A stretch of DNA of 64,000 nt, taken from the NCBI GenBank assembly GCA_023091665.1, contig JALJCQ010000016.1:1426001-1490000 (forward strand), read 5' to 3'. Shown here in pieces: positions 20,773 through 32,692 of this stretch. Under the pieces are notes generated by a model. It saw nothing but the letters and a program-made list of their open reading frames with translations. It had not been told where the DNA came from and searched no databases. The stretch is from Pythium myriotylum. Its lineage: Eukaryota; Oomycota; Peronosporomycetes; Pythiales; Pythiaceae. Every line of letters starts with the position of its first letter. The first letter of the stretch is position 1. The position numbers were made by a program, and so were the translations under genes.

Positions 20773-23392
20773 CTATTGCACGACGCAGTCGTCCTTGGTC
20801 AGCGACGACGCCTTCCGGCCTCTCTTGAGCGACACGGCCTCTTTCGCTTCCACTTTCTCACGTAGCGCTGATAACCGCGCTTTCTTGTCGTCGAGCTCGT
20901 TTTGCAGCGCGCGGAGCTCCTCGTCCTGCTGCTCTTTCAGCCGACGTATTTCCTACAATAACCATTCCAAGTCAACACATGTCGCATATACCTCCACGCC
21001 GCCAAACGTTACCAGGATCGTCTTCTCCTTCAGAGTCTCCTGCTCCTCCTGGTACTTGATCTGCAGCTCTGTGATCTTGGTCTGGCCGTCCTTCTCGAGA
21101 CGGAAAATCTCCTTCATATGGTCCGTGTCCTGCTCGCCGAGCTGTCGTTCGAGCTCGACAACTTTCTGGAGCAGCGTCTGCTGCTGCTCCATGAGCCCGC
21201 GCTCTTCCTTGTGGAAGTTGCGTTCGCTCTCCAGCAGCTGGCGTCGCGACGCAAACTTTTCATTCTCGCGACGCGTCTCGACTTCGCGCTGCGCTTCCTC
21301 CAAACGCTTGCGCTCTTGCTTGGCCTCTTCGATCTGAGCTTCCAACCGGTCTGTTGCTTCTTTGTGGAGGGCTGTCACACGTTCAATCTGGAGCTGTGCG
21401 CGATCGATCTCGCCTTGCTTGCTCTCGATCTCTTGACGCAGCGTGACGCGCTCGTCCGCAATCCGCTCGGCGATGACCTGCAGCGCGCGCTCATAGGACT
21501 CCTTTTGCTGCACGAGAACTTCCTGCGACGCCTTGACCTTCCCTTCGAGGGCTCGCAGCGACTGCTTAGCCGTAGCAATTTGCGTATTCAACTCACCCTC
21601 TTTCGATCGGAAAACCATTTTCACGAGTGAGCCCCACTCCAGAAGGCCATCCACGAGCTTTTCCGTCAGAAAGTTGGCAAGCACTTCGCTCTTGGTGGGG
21701 CCAAGTGCTCGCTCCTGGTATTGAGACACAGCGGTCTCAATTTTGGATCGCGCTTCCGAGAGCTTGTTATGAAGTACTCGTGCACCATCGTTGTCAGCAG
21801 CAGACGCATCACCGCTGCTGCCAAGAAGAGCGTTGATGTCGAGAAACTCTTCGTCACTATTAGTCGCGTACAGCTCCTTCAAAAGTGTCTCGTTGAAAGT
21901 TCGCGAAGTGGTATCGTTCTTCCGAAGGAACTCTTGGAGATATTCAAGCATGAACTCGGAGAGTTGAAGCACGTACCCCTGGACAACATCGGTGTTCTGC
22001 AAGTCGTCGCTCGATAGTTCGGCCTCGGCGACGAGGCGCGATGCTTCATAAATCTCATAAATGGTGTCTTCATCAAGAGGACGGCGACACGAGGTGCCGT
22101 TTAAAACCACCGTGTCTAGAAGATCATGCACAAAAGTTTGTTTGTGAATGATGATGAAGACACTTGCTCACAAGCTGTATATGATGACTCACCAGAATAG
22201 TCGCTCGCCTGGTTCTCGAAGGTCGTCGAAAAGACCTTCTTGGCACCTTCCAATGCGACATCACACTGGCTCTCAACAACACGATCCCAGACACTCGAAA
22301 TCACAGGACTCGCGCCACTGTTGAATGCCTCGACGTAGCTCTCGGCGAGTGTGACGAGCATGCCTCCGTTCAGCACGCTCGACATCATGCGCTTCGGCTT
22401 GAGCGACGTGAAGATACGTTGCTTCAGCGTGGCCATTTGCTCGCGAAACTCGGGGCGCAACGAATCATACGGTTGCTGAATGAGATTTCGCAGCAGGTTC
22501 TCGTCGTTCAGCGGGCGCACCATCGTCAAACAGTCACGGTTCGGGAAGAACGTCGCGAGCAACGATCGGATCTTGTTTTTTTGCGCGACTTCGTCGTTCA
22601 CCTCGGGCTGCGGCTTCAGTGCACTTTCAAAGTACTCGCGCGGCGTCACGACGCGCCCTTCCTCCTGTAGCTGCAGCGTAAAGTCTCGCACGACCCAGAG
22701 AAAATCTGGAAAGAACGCCGCGAGCTCCGAGCCTACGACACGACAACCACGTTAGCCCCACCATGCCCAAAAAGTGCATTCGCGATCGTGTCCATCCACG
22801 CACCATCCGATAGCTGGCCGCCGCCCGACTTCGCCTTGGCCTGGATGTACTTGGTCAAGTGCACGACTAGCGAGAGGTCTTCAATCGCGTTCGAGTCGAT
22901 GACACCTCGGCTGTTGTAAATGAACAGCGACGAAAGCAACAGCGCGAGCGCAAAGATGCGCGTGTCCTGGGTCTGCGATCGGTCGGTCGATCCGAGTCCT
23001 TCCGTGTCCATGAACAGAATCGTCGTGTCCTGCCTCAAATGCCGAAAGAGCTCGTCGTGCTGGAGCGCCGCGTGCGAGCTCGCGAGCGGCTGGCCCCAGA
23101 TCCAAATGCCCTTGGTGCACGCGTTCACGGTCGCGCCGACGTTGAACATGGCCTCGGCGCGGTCGCGGCCGAGCAGCAAGTTGAGCAAGTACGACTTGCC
23201 CGTGCGGTAGAGCCCGGTGATGGAGACGACGGCCACCGCGCCTTTGATCTGCTGCAGATACGCCACGGCCTCGCGCGCAATCTCGAACGTGCCGTCGTCC
23301 GAGAGCATGACGAACGGCAGCGGCGCCTGCAGCGACGTGGCGGCCGCGGCCACGGCGCCCTGCGCGGCGCTGGCGGCGTCCGTGGCGGTCAT
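20773..23392 (-). CDS. Guanylate-binding-protein-like large GTPase with coiled-coil tail
   Basis: Four exons: 23392-22804, 22732-22193, 22115 to about 21013, and 20952-20773, about 803 aa. Introns open GTGCGT, GTGAGT and either GTAACG (chosen) or GTATAT (a donor 27 bases downstream, also in phase). The GTPase domain has the P-loop GLYRTGKS (60-67), the switch Thr in CTKGIW (93), G3 DTEG (129-132) and the GBP-specific RD guanine motif (Arg212-Asp213 in LWVVRDF). Middle-domain helices follow, then a long Glu/Lys/Gln coiled coil (about 390-780) with a basic end (SLKRGRKASS). This is the dynamin-superfamily GBP/atlastin-like layout without membrane segments; such proteins self-assemble on hydrolysing GTP. 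The role in oomycetes is not established. Coding and introns look intact. Confidence 0.88.
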
Positions 23393-23615
23393 GCGGCTCC
23401 TCTGCCTTTCTGGCTTCTTTGGCGTCGGGCGAGCGAACCCATGCGATCGGTCGGTCCCGAATTTTGATCAAGTCGGTGAAAGAAGGGATTTTGGGTTACT
23501 TCGTGTCCCGAAAAAAGGGATTGAATGGATTGGTTTAAGATGTAATTGATGGGATATGTACTGTTTTGGTGGTTAGGGAGGAGTGGGTCAGTTATTGAAG
23601 TGCAGACTCAGTGGG

Positions 23616-24538
23616 TTAGATGAATTCAAATTGGATCGAGGCGGAGTTGGAGTACTTATCGTGAGCGAGGCGACCGAGATCGTGGGTTGACGCAGAATCG
23701 CCGTAGTTGTTGATCAATCCCACGGGCGCTGGGTCCAGCTCAACTGTCGGAGAGACGCCGAGGATGGAGCGAGTGAGAATTTCAAAATCACATCGTTTCA
23801 AGAGATCGATCCAGAGAAGCTTGTCTCCGTGGAGAATCACGTTTGACACGCGAGGATCCCCATGGACTAGTTCATCCGCTTGGAGCTGCGACAATAGCTT
23901 CAAGAGCCTTCGTACTTCTTGCTTTGTGCTTGGGTGAGGCAGAGGTTCCCCTACTGGAGACAGCAACATCGCAGCACTCTGGGGTTTCGACGAGCTCACC
24001 CGCAAGACTTGCTGTCAAACCTGTGTGCTGGGCACGCGCCATGGCCATCTTTTCGTGATAAAGACGTTTTATGGAAAATTTATCCACAATCTTTAGCGCT
24101 CAAACTTCTCCATCTTCCCGAATGACTTTGAACACGGCTTTTGATCAACCAAAAACGAGCGCCGATCAAACAGAACAGCGCTTGCTGACGCCTTGGGGGG
24201 AAATTCTGCAGATACTGTGTCACTTGTCCAAGTGAAGCATCAGTTATCGTGAGCTTGCTTTCGAAGAGAATGAGGCAGTCAAACAACTTTTCCTCTGCCA
24301 CTCCAAATCGGAATCGAGATCCACTCGGACGTAGCACTCTATCATTTGGCGCAGGCTTGCAACGATACATACCGCGGTGCGTCGCAAGCCCATCCAGCTT
24401 GAGATCTGTATCATTCGTCGCCTTTTTAGACAACCACCCTCCAGGTCGCCCACGCAGGTCAATATGCGATTTCTTCCGGACCACGCAAGCTTGACTAACA
24501 GCCGTGTACGTCACTGCGAAAGCGTTGATCACCCGCAA
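23616..24538 (-). pseudogene. Kinase-like effector-family gene, frameshifted
   Basis: Three pieces on the minus strand form one decayed gene. Piece one (24538-24080) contains LFDCLILFESKLTITDASLG and QALFCLIGARFWLIKSR, resembling the nuclease-like or pre-kinase region of oomycete Crinkler-type proteins. Piece two (24087-23872) changes frame and contains KFSIKRLYHEKMAMARAQH. Piece three (24005-23616) contains ELVHGDPRVSNVILHGDKLL followed by WIDL, the HGD...N and catalytic-metal (D) motifs of a degenerate protein kinase fold. At least two frame changes without plausible introns mark it as non-functional. Crinkler relationship is a tentative judgement from pattern; no LFLAK-type leader is visible. 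Confidence 0.55.
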
Positions 24539-24604
24539 CTTGATCTGCTCGACACATGGACACTGTATTGTGACTGGCGCTTATTGATCCGCCTGCTTGA
24601 TAGA

Positions 24605-25456
24605 TCATCGAGCGATATGGGACCATAGAAAGCGAGCGATATCAATAGCAGCCCTCAGAAGCAGAGCAATAGCGAAGCCGAATAAGACTCCTTCAGGTAG
24701 CCACATGACGAGTTTCAGAGCAAGGATCACTGAGAACAGAGTGGTGGCGTTTGCGTGGGTCGACTTGAAGCTATCATCGAAGGACTCGCCAAAGCCATCG
24801 CTCAGATGGGTAACCAAGTCTGCGACCGGATACATGACAAAGTACGAGGCGGTGAAGAGCACTGCGCGCATTATGCTCACTGCAACGGAGCATGCACTAT
24901 CAAGCCGAGGAAAGCAGGATCTTTCATCGTTGATGATATCAAGCTGCCGACCGCCGCACCCCGAGGCGTTCCACAACTACAGAGAACCATTTATCAGTGA
25001 TGGGGGGATGTGATGACTGTAAGAGTGGTGATTCATACCAGACCAAAGTGTCGACGCACGGTTTCATCGGTGAGAACGATCGAGCAAATCCAGCAGAATC
25101 TGGTGTGGCATGAGATGCACACCAATTCGTTGTTACTTCCTGTTGCCCAAAAAGAACGTGAGCAAAATCGAGCAGCAGAACTGGACAAAAAATTCAGCTC
25201 CACGCGCACCCGTCTTCTTAACACTAGCGTGGCACCCAGGACAGGGCTTTTGGCTGCGCTCCTCGCTCTCTGTGTGTCGCTGTTCGCCGTCCGCACTGTC
25301 GGGAAGTTGCTGCGACGTCTGCTCTTGCTCGTGGCTGAGGCCAATCTCTGGTATTAGCTGTTGCTGCATTTTGTTGGAAGCAGATTTGGAGAATGACAAG
25401 GAAGGAGTCCTGAAGGGAGACAGTCTCCGGTCTCCACATTCTGAACCCAAGAGCAA
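24605..25456 (-). pseudogene. Truncated RBR E3 ligase paralogue (IBR/RING2 plus membrane tail)
   Basis: This is a paralogue of the full gene at 39537-41146, lacking its N-terminal half and RING1. Exon pieces 25456-25210, 25139-25039 and 24976-24605 keep the exon pattern: the middle exon is exactly 101 nt in both genes, with the same phases. Retained motifs are CPGCHASVKKTG, the RING2 core ELVCISCHTRFCWIC, NASGCGGRQLD and hydrophobic C-terminal segments. In the paralogue the RING2 catalytic cysteine of the full gene (GGC) is replaced: GGCNHMTC there aligns with GSNNELVC here. No in-frame start with RING1 is found upstream. It is therefore classed as a pseudogene, although the remaining frames and splice sites are open. 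Confidence 0.7.
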
Positions 25457-26708
25457 GCTGAGACACCTATCCCTAAATCAGGGCAGGTCAGTGAGCTGGG
25501 TTCGATGATCGAGATTTGAACGTTTTCGGAGCTGGCTTTGAAGGTTTTGTTGCCCGAGTCACTTGTATTCTCTGTTAGGTCTGTGGGCTGGGATTCGCGG
25601 GTTGAGGCTTATGACGGACATCGTAGTCTGTACTGATGGAGCCAATTAAAGAGTCAAATGGACTGATTGATTTGTCAGACCGTTGCGAGACGAAGGAGTA
25701 GGAGAGCGACTCGTACAGGAAACGGCGTGGGAGGCAACTCACGCGCTTCGCTGACGATTCGAGGACTAATCTCTTGACACCTGGCCACGTTACTGTAGGT
25801 ACTATGAACCCAGGGAAGAACCCTGTGAACGAATTTCGCGTCGCTTTGTGTACTGGATACGTAGTGATGCTGTAGAGATGTAGATGATTGAACGGTGTTT
25901 AGTAAAAGCAGCAGTCCGCGGATGAAGATGGGCATAACGGATGCTAAGCTCGGCTTTACGCGGGCTGCATTCGAGAATCTGATGCGTTGGCTCGAGTCTG
26001 GAAATCCTCGATCCCCGACGCGATTGGAAGGATTGAATTGGACGGGCGAAGATTGGTCACCAGCCACAGTTTCCCGCGAGGTGTATATGTTCATGAAATG
26101 CGCGGGGTACTTGCCCTCGGACAGCTTTGAGCTTCTCAGTTGTCACCTCTGGAGAAACTGGTCCCAGTAATGACCGTAGACGACAGCCAAAGTTCACAGG
26201 AAACGCCTTCAGCACTGTAGATTTGAACCGAACAATGCTCGTCGCCTGCTGGCGAGCTCTTTCAGTACGATGTTCGAAATCGAAGCTTTTTCGTCGTTGG
26301 GAAGGCTGTACTGTACAGTGTGTGAGGCCTCTACATTCAACTCGTCGTTATCAGATCCCGTCGGCTGACTAATGCACACGCGACAGGCACTTCCCGACTG
26401 CGAGTCGCGCGTGGCATGGACCAATCGGCCAGATCGCAGTTTTTAGTCGGAACGGCCCCTGCAAATCCCAGCGGAAGACGGTCATCATCATCCGATTACA
26501 CTCAGTCTCCCGTGATTGACGTAGGTGGATAAGGAGGCGCGTGGGAATGCGAGCGCGGCTCTCCTCGTACGCGTGCCAGGCGCGTGGTCGAGATGACTGA
26601 CAGGGCAGTCCGACTCCTCTGCGACTGCCCTAGTCGGCTGGGAACGAATGCCGTTCACAATTTAATTGGACATCTCGTGTTCACGTCGATCATCCCAGTT
26701 CGTGCAAG
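25457..26708. other. Intergenic; only weak frames
   Basis: The best candidate is 25922-26170 (+), 82 codons from an ATG with GLNWTGEDWSPATVSREVYM, unrecognised and without context. The rest shows no motif. Confidence 0.4.
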
Positions 26709-28199
26709 ATGCTCGCTCGCCTCTCATCGTTCGTTACGCTCGCGATCACCATCGCTTCTCTTGCTGAGGCCTCGCCTTCGGTCGTCGACCGCAGCGTCCA
26801 CCGCAAGCTTCAGAGCGCGGCCACCGTCGATGTCATCGTTCGCATGAAGCCCGCCGCCAACGTGCTCGAGCGCTTCCACGAGGCAGACTACTCGGACCGC
26901 ACGGCACGTATCACTGCACTCAAGAACGAGCTTACCACTGTCCATGCGAGTGCGTTGAAGCCGCTCGTCGAGCTTGGAGCCAAGGAGTCCTCGAGTAGCC
27001 TGCAGATCAAGCCGTTCTGGATCGCGCCGCTCGCAGCGGTCAAGGGCGCGACGCTCGCAGACATCGAGCGCATCGCGGCGCTGCCCAACGTCGAGTCGAT
27101 CCGCGAGGCTCGTGCGTACCCGTTGCCCAAGATCAAGAAAAGCGGGCGCATGCTCAAGGCGAACGCCCGTCAGTGGTACCAAAACGACGCCGGAACGGCC
27201 TGGGGCGTGTGGAAGATCAACGCACCGGCGGTGTGGGCGACAGGCAACACCGGCCAGGGCATCCGTGTGGCCTCCATGGATTCGGGTGTGTTCATCGACC
27301 ACGAGGCACTCAAGAAGAACTTTGCTGGCGAGTACAGTTGGTACGACCCGGAGCTCAAGACGTCAGTACCGCACGATGACGCCGGCCACGGCAGCCATAC
27401 CATGGGCACGATCGCCGGGGCCTTCGATATCGGCGTCGCGCCCGGTGCCAAGTGGATGGCTTGCCGCGGCTGCCGTGTAGAGAACTGTCCCGACGAGGAT
27501 CTGCTCGAGTGCGCTCAGTTCTTGCTCTGCCCGACCAAGACCGATGGTTCGAGCCCGGACTGCTCCAAGGCGCCGCACGTGATCAACAACTCATGGTCGG
27601 GCTTCCCAAACGAAGAGTTCTTCGTCGAGGCTGCTGCGGCTTGGGTCAAGGCCGGTATCATCCCGGTCTTCGCAGCAGGCAACGAAGGTCTCTGCGAGAC
27701 GTCCAACTCGCCGGGCGACTTCCCCAACGTCATCAGCGTCGGCTCGACCACGATCGACGATGCGCTCTCCTCGTTCTCGTCCAAGGGCCCTACATGGGAC
27801 GGCCGCATCAAGCCCGATCTCTCAGCTCCTGGTGAGGACGTGCTATCGTCCTACGACGCTTTCAAGGACTACTACGCTCTCAACTCGGGCACGAGCATGG
27901 CGACGCCGCACGTCACCGGTGCCATTGCGTTGCTGCTCCATGCCGAGCCCACGCTCACGCTCGAGCAAGTACGCACCCGGCTCACATCCACGGCCGTGCA
28001 GACCGGCCTGCAGCCCGAGTTCAGCAACTGTGGTAACACAACGACGTCGGTCTGGCCTAACAACATGTACGGCCACGGTCGCCTGGACATTTACAGCGCC
28101 ATCCAAGGCAAGCGCGTGCCCACGCCCCAGCAACCTCCAGCCCCGACCCAAGCCCCACTCGACACATTCTCTACGCCGCCGCCGGACCGCTTCCCATGA
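26709..28199 (+). CDS. Secreted subtilisin-like serine protease (S8)
   Basis: A single exon encodes 496 aa. It has a signal peptide (MLARLSSFVTLAITIASLAEA), then an I9-type inhibitory propeptide (about 35-140; VDVIVRMK ... LPNVESIREA). The catalytic domain carries Asp191 (ASMDSGVF), His227 (DDAGHGSHTMG), the oxyanion Asn325 (FAAGNEG) and Ser396 (NSGTSMATPH). Cys-containing insertions (ACRGCRVENCPDEDLLECAQ) suggest disulfides. The Pro-rich tail (TPQQPPAPTQAP) is a typical oomycete linker. All triad residues are present, so an active extracellular endopeptidase is expected. It may act in nutrition or host protein degradation. The ATG at 26709 starts a canonical signal peptide. Confidence 0.95.
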   Translation: MLARLSSFVTLAITIASLAEASPSVVDRSVHRKLQSAATVDVIVRMKPAANVLERFHEADYSDRTARITALKNELTTVHASALKPLVELGAKESSSSLQIKPFWIAPLAAVKGATLADIERIAALPNVESIREARAYPLPKIKKSGRMLKANARQWYQNDAGTAWGVWKINAPAVWATGNTGQGIRVASMDSGVFIDHEALKKNFAGEYSWYDPELKTSVPHDDAGHGSHTMGTIAGAFDIGVAPGAKWMACRGCRVENCPDEDLLECAQFLLCPTKTDGSSPDCSKAPHVINNSWSGFPNEEFFVEAAAAWVKAGIIPVFAAGNEGLCETSNSPGDFPNVISVGSTTIDDALSSFSSKGPTWDGRIKPDLSAPGEDVLSSYDAFKDYYALNSGTSMATPHVTGAIALLLHAEPTLTLEQVRTRLTSTAVQTGLQPEFSNCGNTTTSVWPNNMYGHGRLDIYSAIQGKRVPTPQQPPAPTQAPLDTFSTPPPDRFP

Positions 28200-28473
28200 A
28201 GAACCACCGAGGTGGACAGTTAATCCCTCAATTCCAATTACTTGTCAAAAATTTGATACTTGGAAGCGAGGCAGTTTTCGACGCGTTTATTACCCCGTTA
28301 CTCAGCACCATATTAGACAGCTGTGGCCAGGTCTTCGTCAATAGCGAGAGATATCAATGGTAGGTTCGTTGCGTCTGGTTCTCAACACACTCTCTTCACT
28401 TAACCATCTCGCACTGCAATTCAGATACACACCGAGACGGAGCTGTTAGCTGAGTTGATTGCGTTTCTTCATG
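28200..28473. other. Convergent intergenic
   Basis: Nothing recognised between the convergent protease and IQ-like genes. Confidence 0.4.
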
Positions 28474-31400
28474 TCACTGGGGTACCACCACAGGTGGAGC
28501 AGCGCTAAGTAACCCTATGTACTGCGTGTACAACCTCTTGAATGCTGCAACTTTTGCTGGATCATCTTCTAGTGTGGTTTCCCCCTCTGAGCTGTCCGTG
28601 TTGTCTCTTTCATGCAGATGGGTATGCTCGTTCTCGCTTGTGAGGATGCCACTGATGCCCGCTCCTTGTCCGGGTACACCTTTAAAAGACCACTGGGTTT
28701 CTCTAGGTATTAGACGCTCAAGTAGTGATGGCATTCGCGGGCGGAAACGTTTGACACTCTCCTCTTGTTCTAGATTTGACTCACTCGGCACGGTATCTGC
28801 ATCAGCCATGGGGTTGTCATTTTTGCGACTATGTCTTCCTCGTCGAATCTCCTTCGACTTCTTCTGCTTCGCGACGTGCTTTGGCTCGTGGAGAGATGTG
28901 CGTCTTCGCTGATTGTTCGCTCTAGGATTGAGAGTTTTTCTTCTCGGCAGCATGCGCCGTGGGTTTGTAGTGGCATCACTTCCCTCATCTACACCTTCAG
29001 AAGATCCTTCGTCAGCTTCACCATCTTCGTCCGTTGATGCACTGGGCTCCGTATTTTCGGCATCTTCGGAGCTGCAATCAAGAGCATCTTCTTCGCCATT
29101 GGTCATTGGTACACTACTGTTCTCACCATCTTCGCTATCACTGCTTACATCTTCACCGGATGAACCTGAATACAATTCAGGCTCGTTTCGAACGTGCCTT
29201 GGTCTCTTGCTCAGGACAGATTCTGCCTGCATAGGAGAGAAAGCACTGTATTCGCGCGGCTGAAGTGGCTCACGCATTCTTCGATCCAGAACAACCGGAA
29301 GTATCGGACGCATGGGCTCGAAGTTCGTGTGAGTTTTGCTCGGACTGGGATCCTTCCCGCGCTTGCCCAAAAGTGGTAGAGCGTGCTCATTTCTCCTCTT
29401 CCTTCTCGCACGACTGGCAGCCGTCTCTTGAATTGCAACGATTGACGAAACAACGTCGTGTGTCGAGTCGTCTGTACGTTTTGCTTTCATCTTGCGGCCG
29501 TTATGTTTACGCGAGGATTTTGAATCGCGAGCAGCAACTGCGACAGCATTTTCCAGTCCCATTGACTTCAACCATTCGGCATGGGAACCAAATTTCCGTC
29601 TGTTCATTTGGACGTCCGTCTCTCTTGATTCAGGCTCCGCTTCAGCAGTGTCGACTTCTTGAACACCTTCTACTCGTCGGATGATGTCTTCCTTCCGAAA
29701 ATCCAGCTCTAGATCACATTAGTCAGCACAGAGATGCCATAGAGAAGTCTTAGGCACGATACTTACTTAGCATGGGGTTGCTGATGTACGCGGCAATCAA
29801 CGACGCTCGACCGTGGAGAGGGGCGAGCAGTACGTCCCGCGAGGTCGAGTTAACAACTAGTATCTCACTTCTGGACCCCGCTGAAGCTGTAGGCGTGACG
29901 ATCAACCTTTCGACAGCTTGATCGGACAATGCGGGTTCAACCTCTTTTGCTTGCTCAGGTCCTCCAACCGAGGCAACTACAGGTGGTCGTTGCGGTTGCT
30001 GTTGGCCAGATCGCTTTGTCTGGAGTGCAGCTTTCACTCGGGCAACACGAGTGGCACGAGTTGAAGAGAACACACGCACGGACCCGGCCCGAAAATCGTC
30101 AACGGGTTGAGTTGCCTCTGAGGATACCCAATCCGAAGAAACCAACGAGGTATCGAACAAAGGCTGGTCCTGCAGGAGCATATTAAATGCAACCCCGGAC
30201 TCAGCCTCTGCCGTTGGTAATGTCTGATGGAAATCCATCTCGTATAAGTGGCGGCGAGTTGTCGCTTGGCCTGTTGTCGGTGTAACTACAACGCGTCGAC
30301 TCTGAGAAAAGTCGACAGGGGGCTCGAAGTCGGCAAAAGGCATGCACTTGCTCAACTGACCAGTACCAGGAATTGCAGGTCGAAGCAATCTCGCTTGGGA
30401 AGCTCCGAATAAGAGCTGGCGACGGGCGGGTGATGGTGCCGTTGCATACGGTGGGAGTACACCATCTAAAGACTGAGTGGACGATCCAGCGGACGATGGT
30501 TTTGAATCACTAGCCGGTTCTTGTTGAGGCGATGTATCTTCTGCTGGTCGACGTGGCGGCCTTTTCTTGACGGTGACAACGACTTTTATCGACGGAAGCG
30601 GCGGCTCACTCCGATCGAGAAGCTGGTTGGGGTTCTGAATAGCTGATTGGGATGAGTTGTCAGACATGTGTGGTGTGGAGAGTCGACTTGACGCTGCAGT
30701 TTGTGGAGTTGTACCTCGGCTGCTATGACTGTCGTACTCACTCATTCCAGTATCATTCTCCTCATCATCTGACCATTCGCGCCACTCAGCCGAGAGGCCT
30801 TCCTCGGCTTCCCCTGCAATTGATAGAGTCGCGCCTCGAGATTCCAGGCCTTCAGTCAGGCGCGAACTGGCTGTCGACAAGCGTTCGCTATCACCATCGT
30901 CCGGGTTCTCTTCGCTATCGTCCTCTGTTTTCTGTGCTGACTCGAGGAACCGTCTCCACGCAAGCTCGACGTCCTCTGTGTCACGCTCAGCTTCTTCGTA
31001 TTCCTGCCGGTGGCGTTGGAGCTCCTCTTCGAACTCTCTCCGTAGTCGCGCCTCACGAGCCCGGGCTGCTCGGGCCATCTTATCAGCCTTGTCGTCGACT
31101 TTGGCAGACGAAATGAGTGATTTCTTTGGTCGGCTATTGCCTCCTCCACCGGTGATCGTGCTCGACCTCGGTGTGACTGGCGGGGTTGGCATTACCGACT
31201 TCGCATCTTTACCACCAACCACAGCTCGACTGCTGTGCTTGGCTATCCCCTGTGATTTCTCGCCAAACTCAGTCTTGGGTAGTGCAACCGACCGAGAACT
31301 GGTGTTTGCGCTTGTGCTCACAGTCACAGCTAGGGCTTTTGTGCTCTTTGCCGTCACCTTGCTAGGTTTGCGCCCATTCAAATCTCCGCCCTTCATACCA

Positions 31401-32534
31401 GCTGCAGCTCCTTTTGCCTTCAACTCTTTGACTCGTGACGACTCTGCTTGATGCTCTTGTTCTTTTTTGCGTCGCATTTCTTCCACTAACTTGAGCATCC
31501 TTCGTCCCTTGACAATCTCATGCATCTTCCGCCACCAAATCTGAAGTTTGATCAGACAGCGCAGTTGGAACAACCGCCGCTTGCTCTCAATCTCGTCAAT
31601 GCGGCGTATCGCATGATCGACAGTGAACAGAGCGAGGTGCTTCGAGAAATGCATCAAATCGGAAAAATCGATCTTCTTTCCACCGGCTAGCTTTTTGCCT
31701 TTCATGAGATCGAAAATGTCGTTTGTGTTGCTGGCCGAACTCATCGCCGCGCGTCGTTGGAGCGCTGACAGGGAAGTCAGCTCCTCCACGAGTGCCGCGG
31801 TTGTGTTACCGAATACCTCGAGCTCCTCGACCCGACTCCGGAACGCCGCTCGTGAGCGTACCCACGTGAGAGTATTGCGTTTGATTACACGCGCTGCTGC
31901 TCGCTCTCGGACACGCTGGTACGCGTAAGATGATTCCATTTTGCGACGCTTCTCCAGCTCTCGCTCCAAAGCTATCTGTTGTGGGCTGCGCATGTCCAAA
32001 ATTGGTGTCTCCACACGCTGGTCGCCTTCTACGTCCTCTTCGTCGGAACTGCGGAAGTCATCAAACATGCCAAGTCGCTCCCATCGCTCTACAATCTGTC
32101 TCGCGTCTATTGCAACTTCGGCAAGACATACATGGCCTTCTTGGAGTGTCTGAATCATCTCCAGTAGCTGCAACAGGGGATCGTTCTCGTGCCTCTCGCT
32201 CGGCACGAATTCTTTCAAGAGCGTGAGAACGCCATTGCCCCATGTGACGAGACGACGTTTAGCCATTGGGCTCAGTGTGTGGCCGAGTGCGATCGGATCA
32301 CTCTCCGCAATTTGCTTGACGCGGTCAATGATCTCATGGATCGCAGAGAGGTTCTCGCTCTGGAGCAGAAACGCATGATGGCGCGACTGTGCAGACTTCT
32401 CCTTGCGGAAGTTCACTAATGGCACGACAAACTGCTCGGTGATGGAGGCTCGGCGATTCTTGTGACGCGCGTACTCGATCTTGGCACGCTGGTCTTGCTG
32501 CGAGACACCGCGAATTCCATTCAATGATGACTAG
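28474..32534 (-). CDS. Large hypothetical protein with IQ-like helix
   Basis: Two exons, up to 32534-29767 and 29708-28474, joined by a GTAAGT...CTAG intron, encode about 1,330 aa. The N-terminal about 380 residues are helical and basic (YAYQRVRERAAARVIKRNTL, RRLFQLRCLIKLQIWWRKMH), the last part resembling a calmodulin-binding IQ helix. A long low-complexity Ser/Lys/Pro region follows, then a Lys-rich coil (ARAAREARLRREFEEELQRH), more disorder and an acidic Ser/Asp/Glu tract (SSGEDVSSDSEDGENSSV). No catalytic domain is seen. The frame opens after a TAG at about 32535 with no ATG. A short upstream exon starting at ATG 32592 (MAKRGSITDT) could splice to it in phase, but the intron would be only about 32 nt. 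A cytoskeletal or scaffold role is a guess. Confidence 0.7.
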
Positions 32535-32692
32535 AAATGGCATCCTCCCTTCATGAACGCACCGTATCTGTGATGCTACCGCGCTTTGCCATGAGTATTG
32601 AAGCCGAACCTCTCACTGCTTCCCCTGTGGGTCACACACATCGCATACAAATATCCCCGGCCAGTTCAGAAATAAACTGTGCATTACCAGAG

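Noticed and set aside
22731..22755. 18-nt intron at the first GBP junction
   Set aside because: Far too short. A GTGCGT donor at 22803 gives a 71-nt intron in the right phase and restores the family alignment (SGGGQLSDGSELAAFFPDF).
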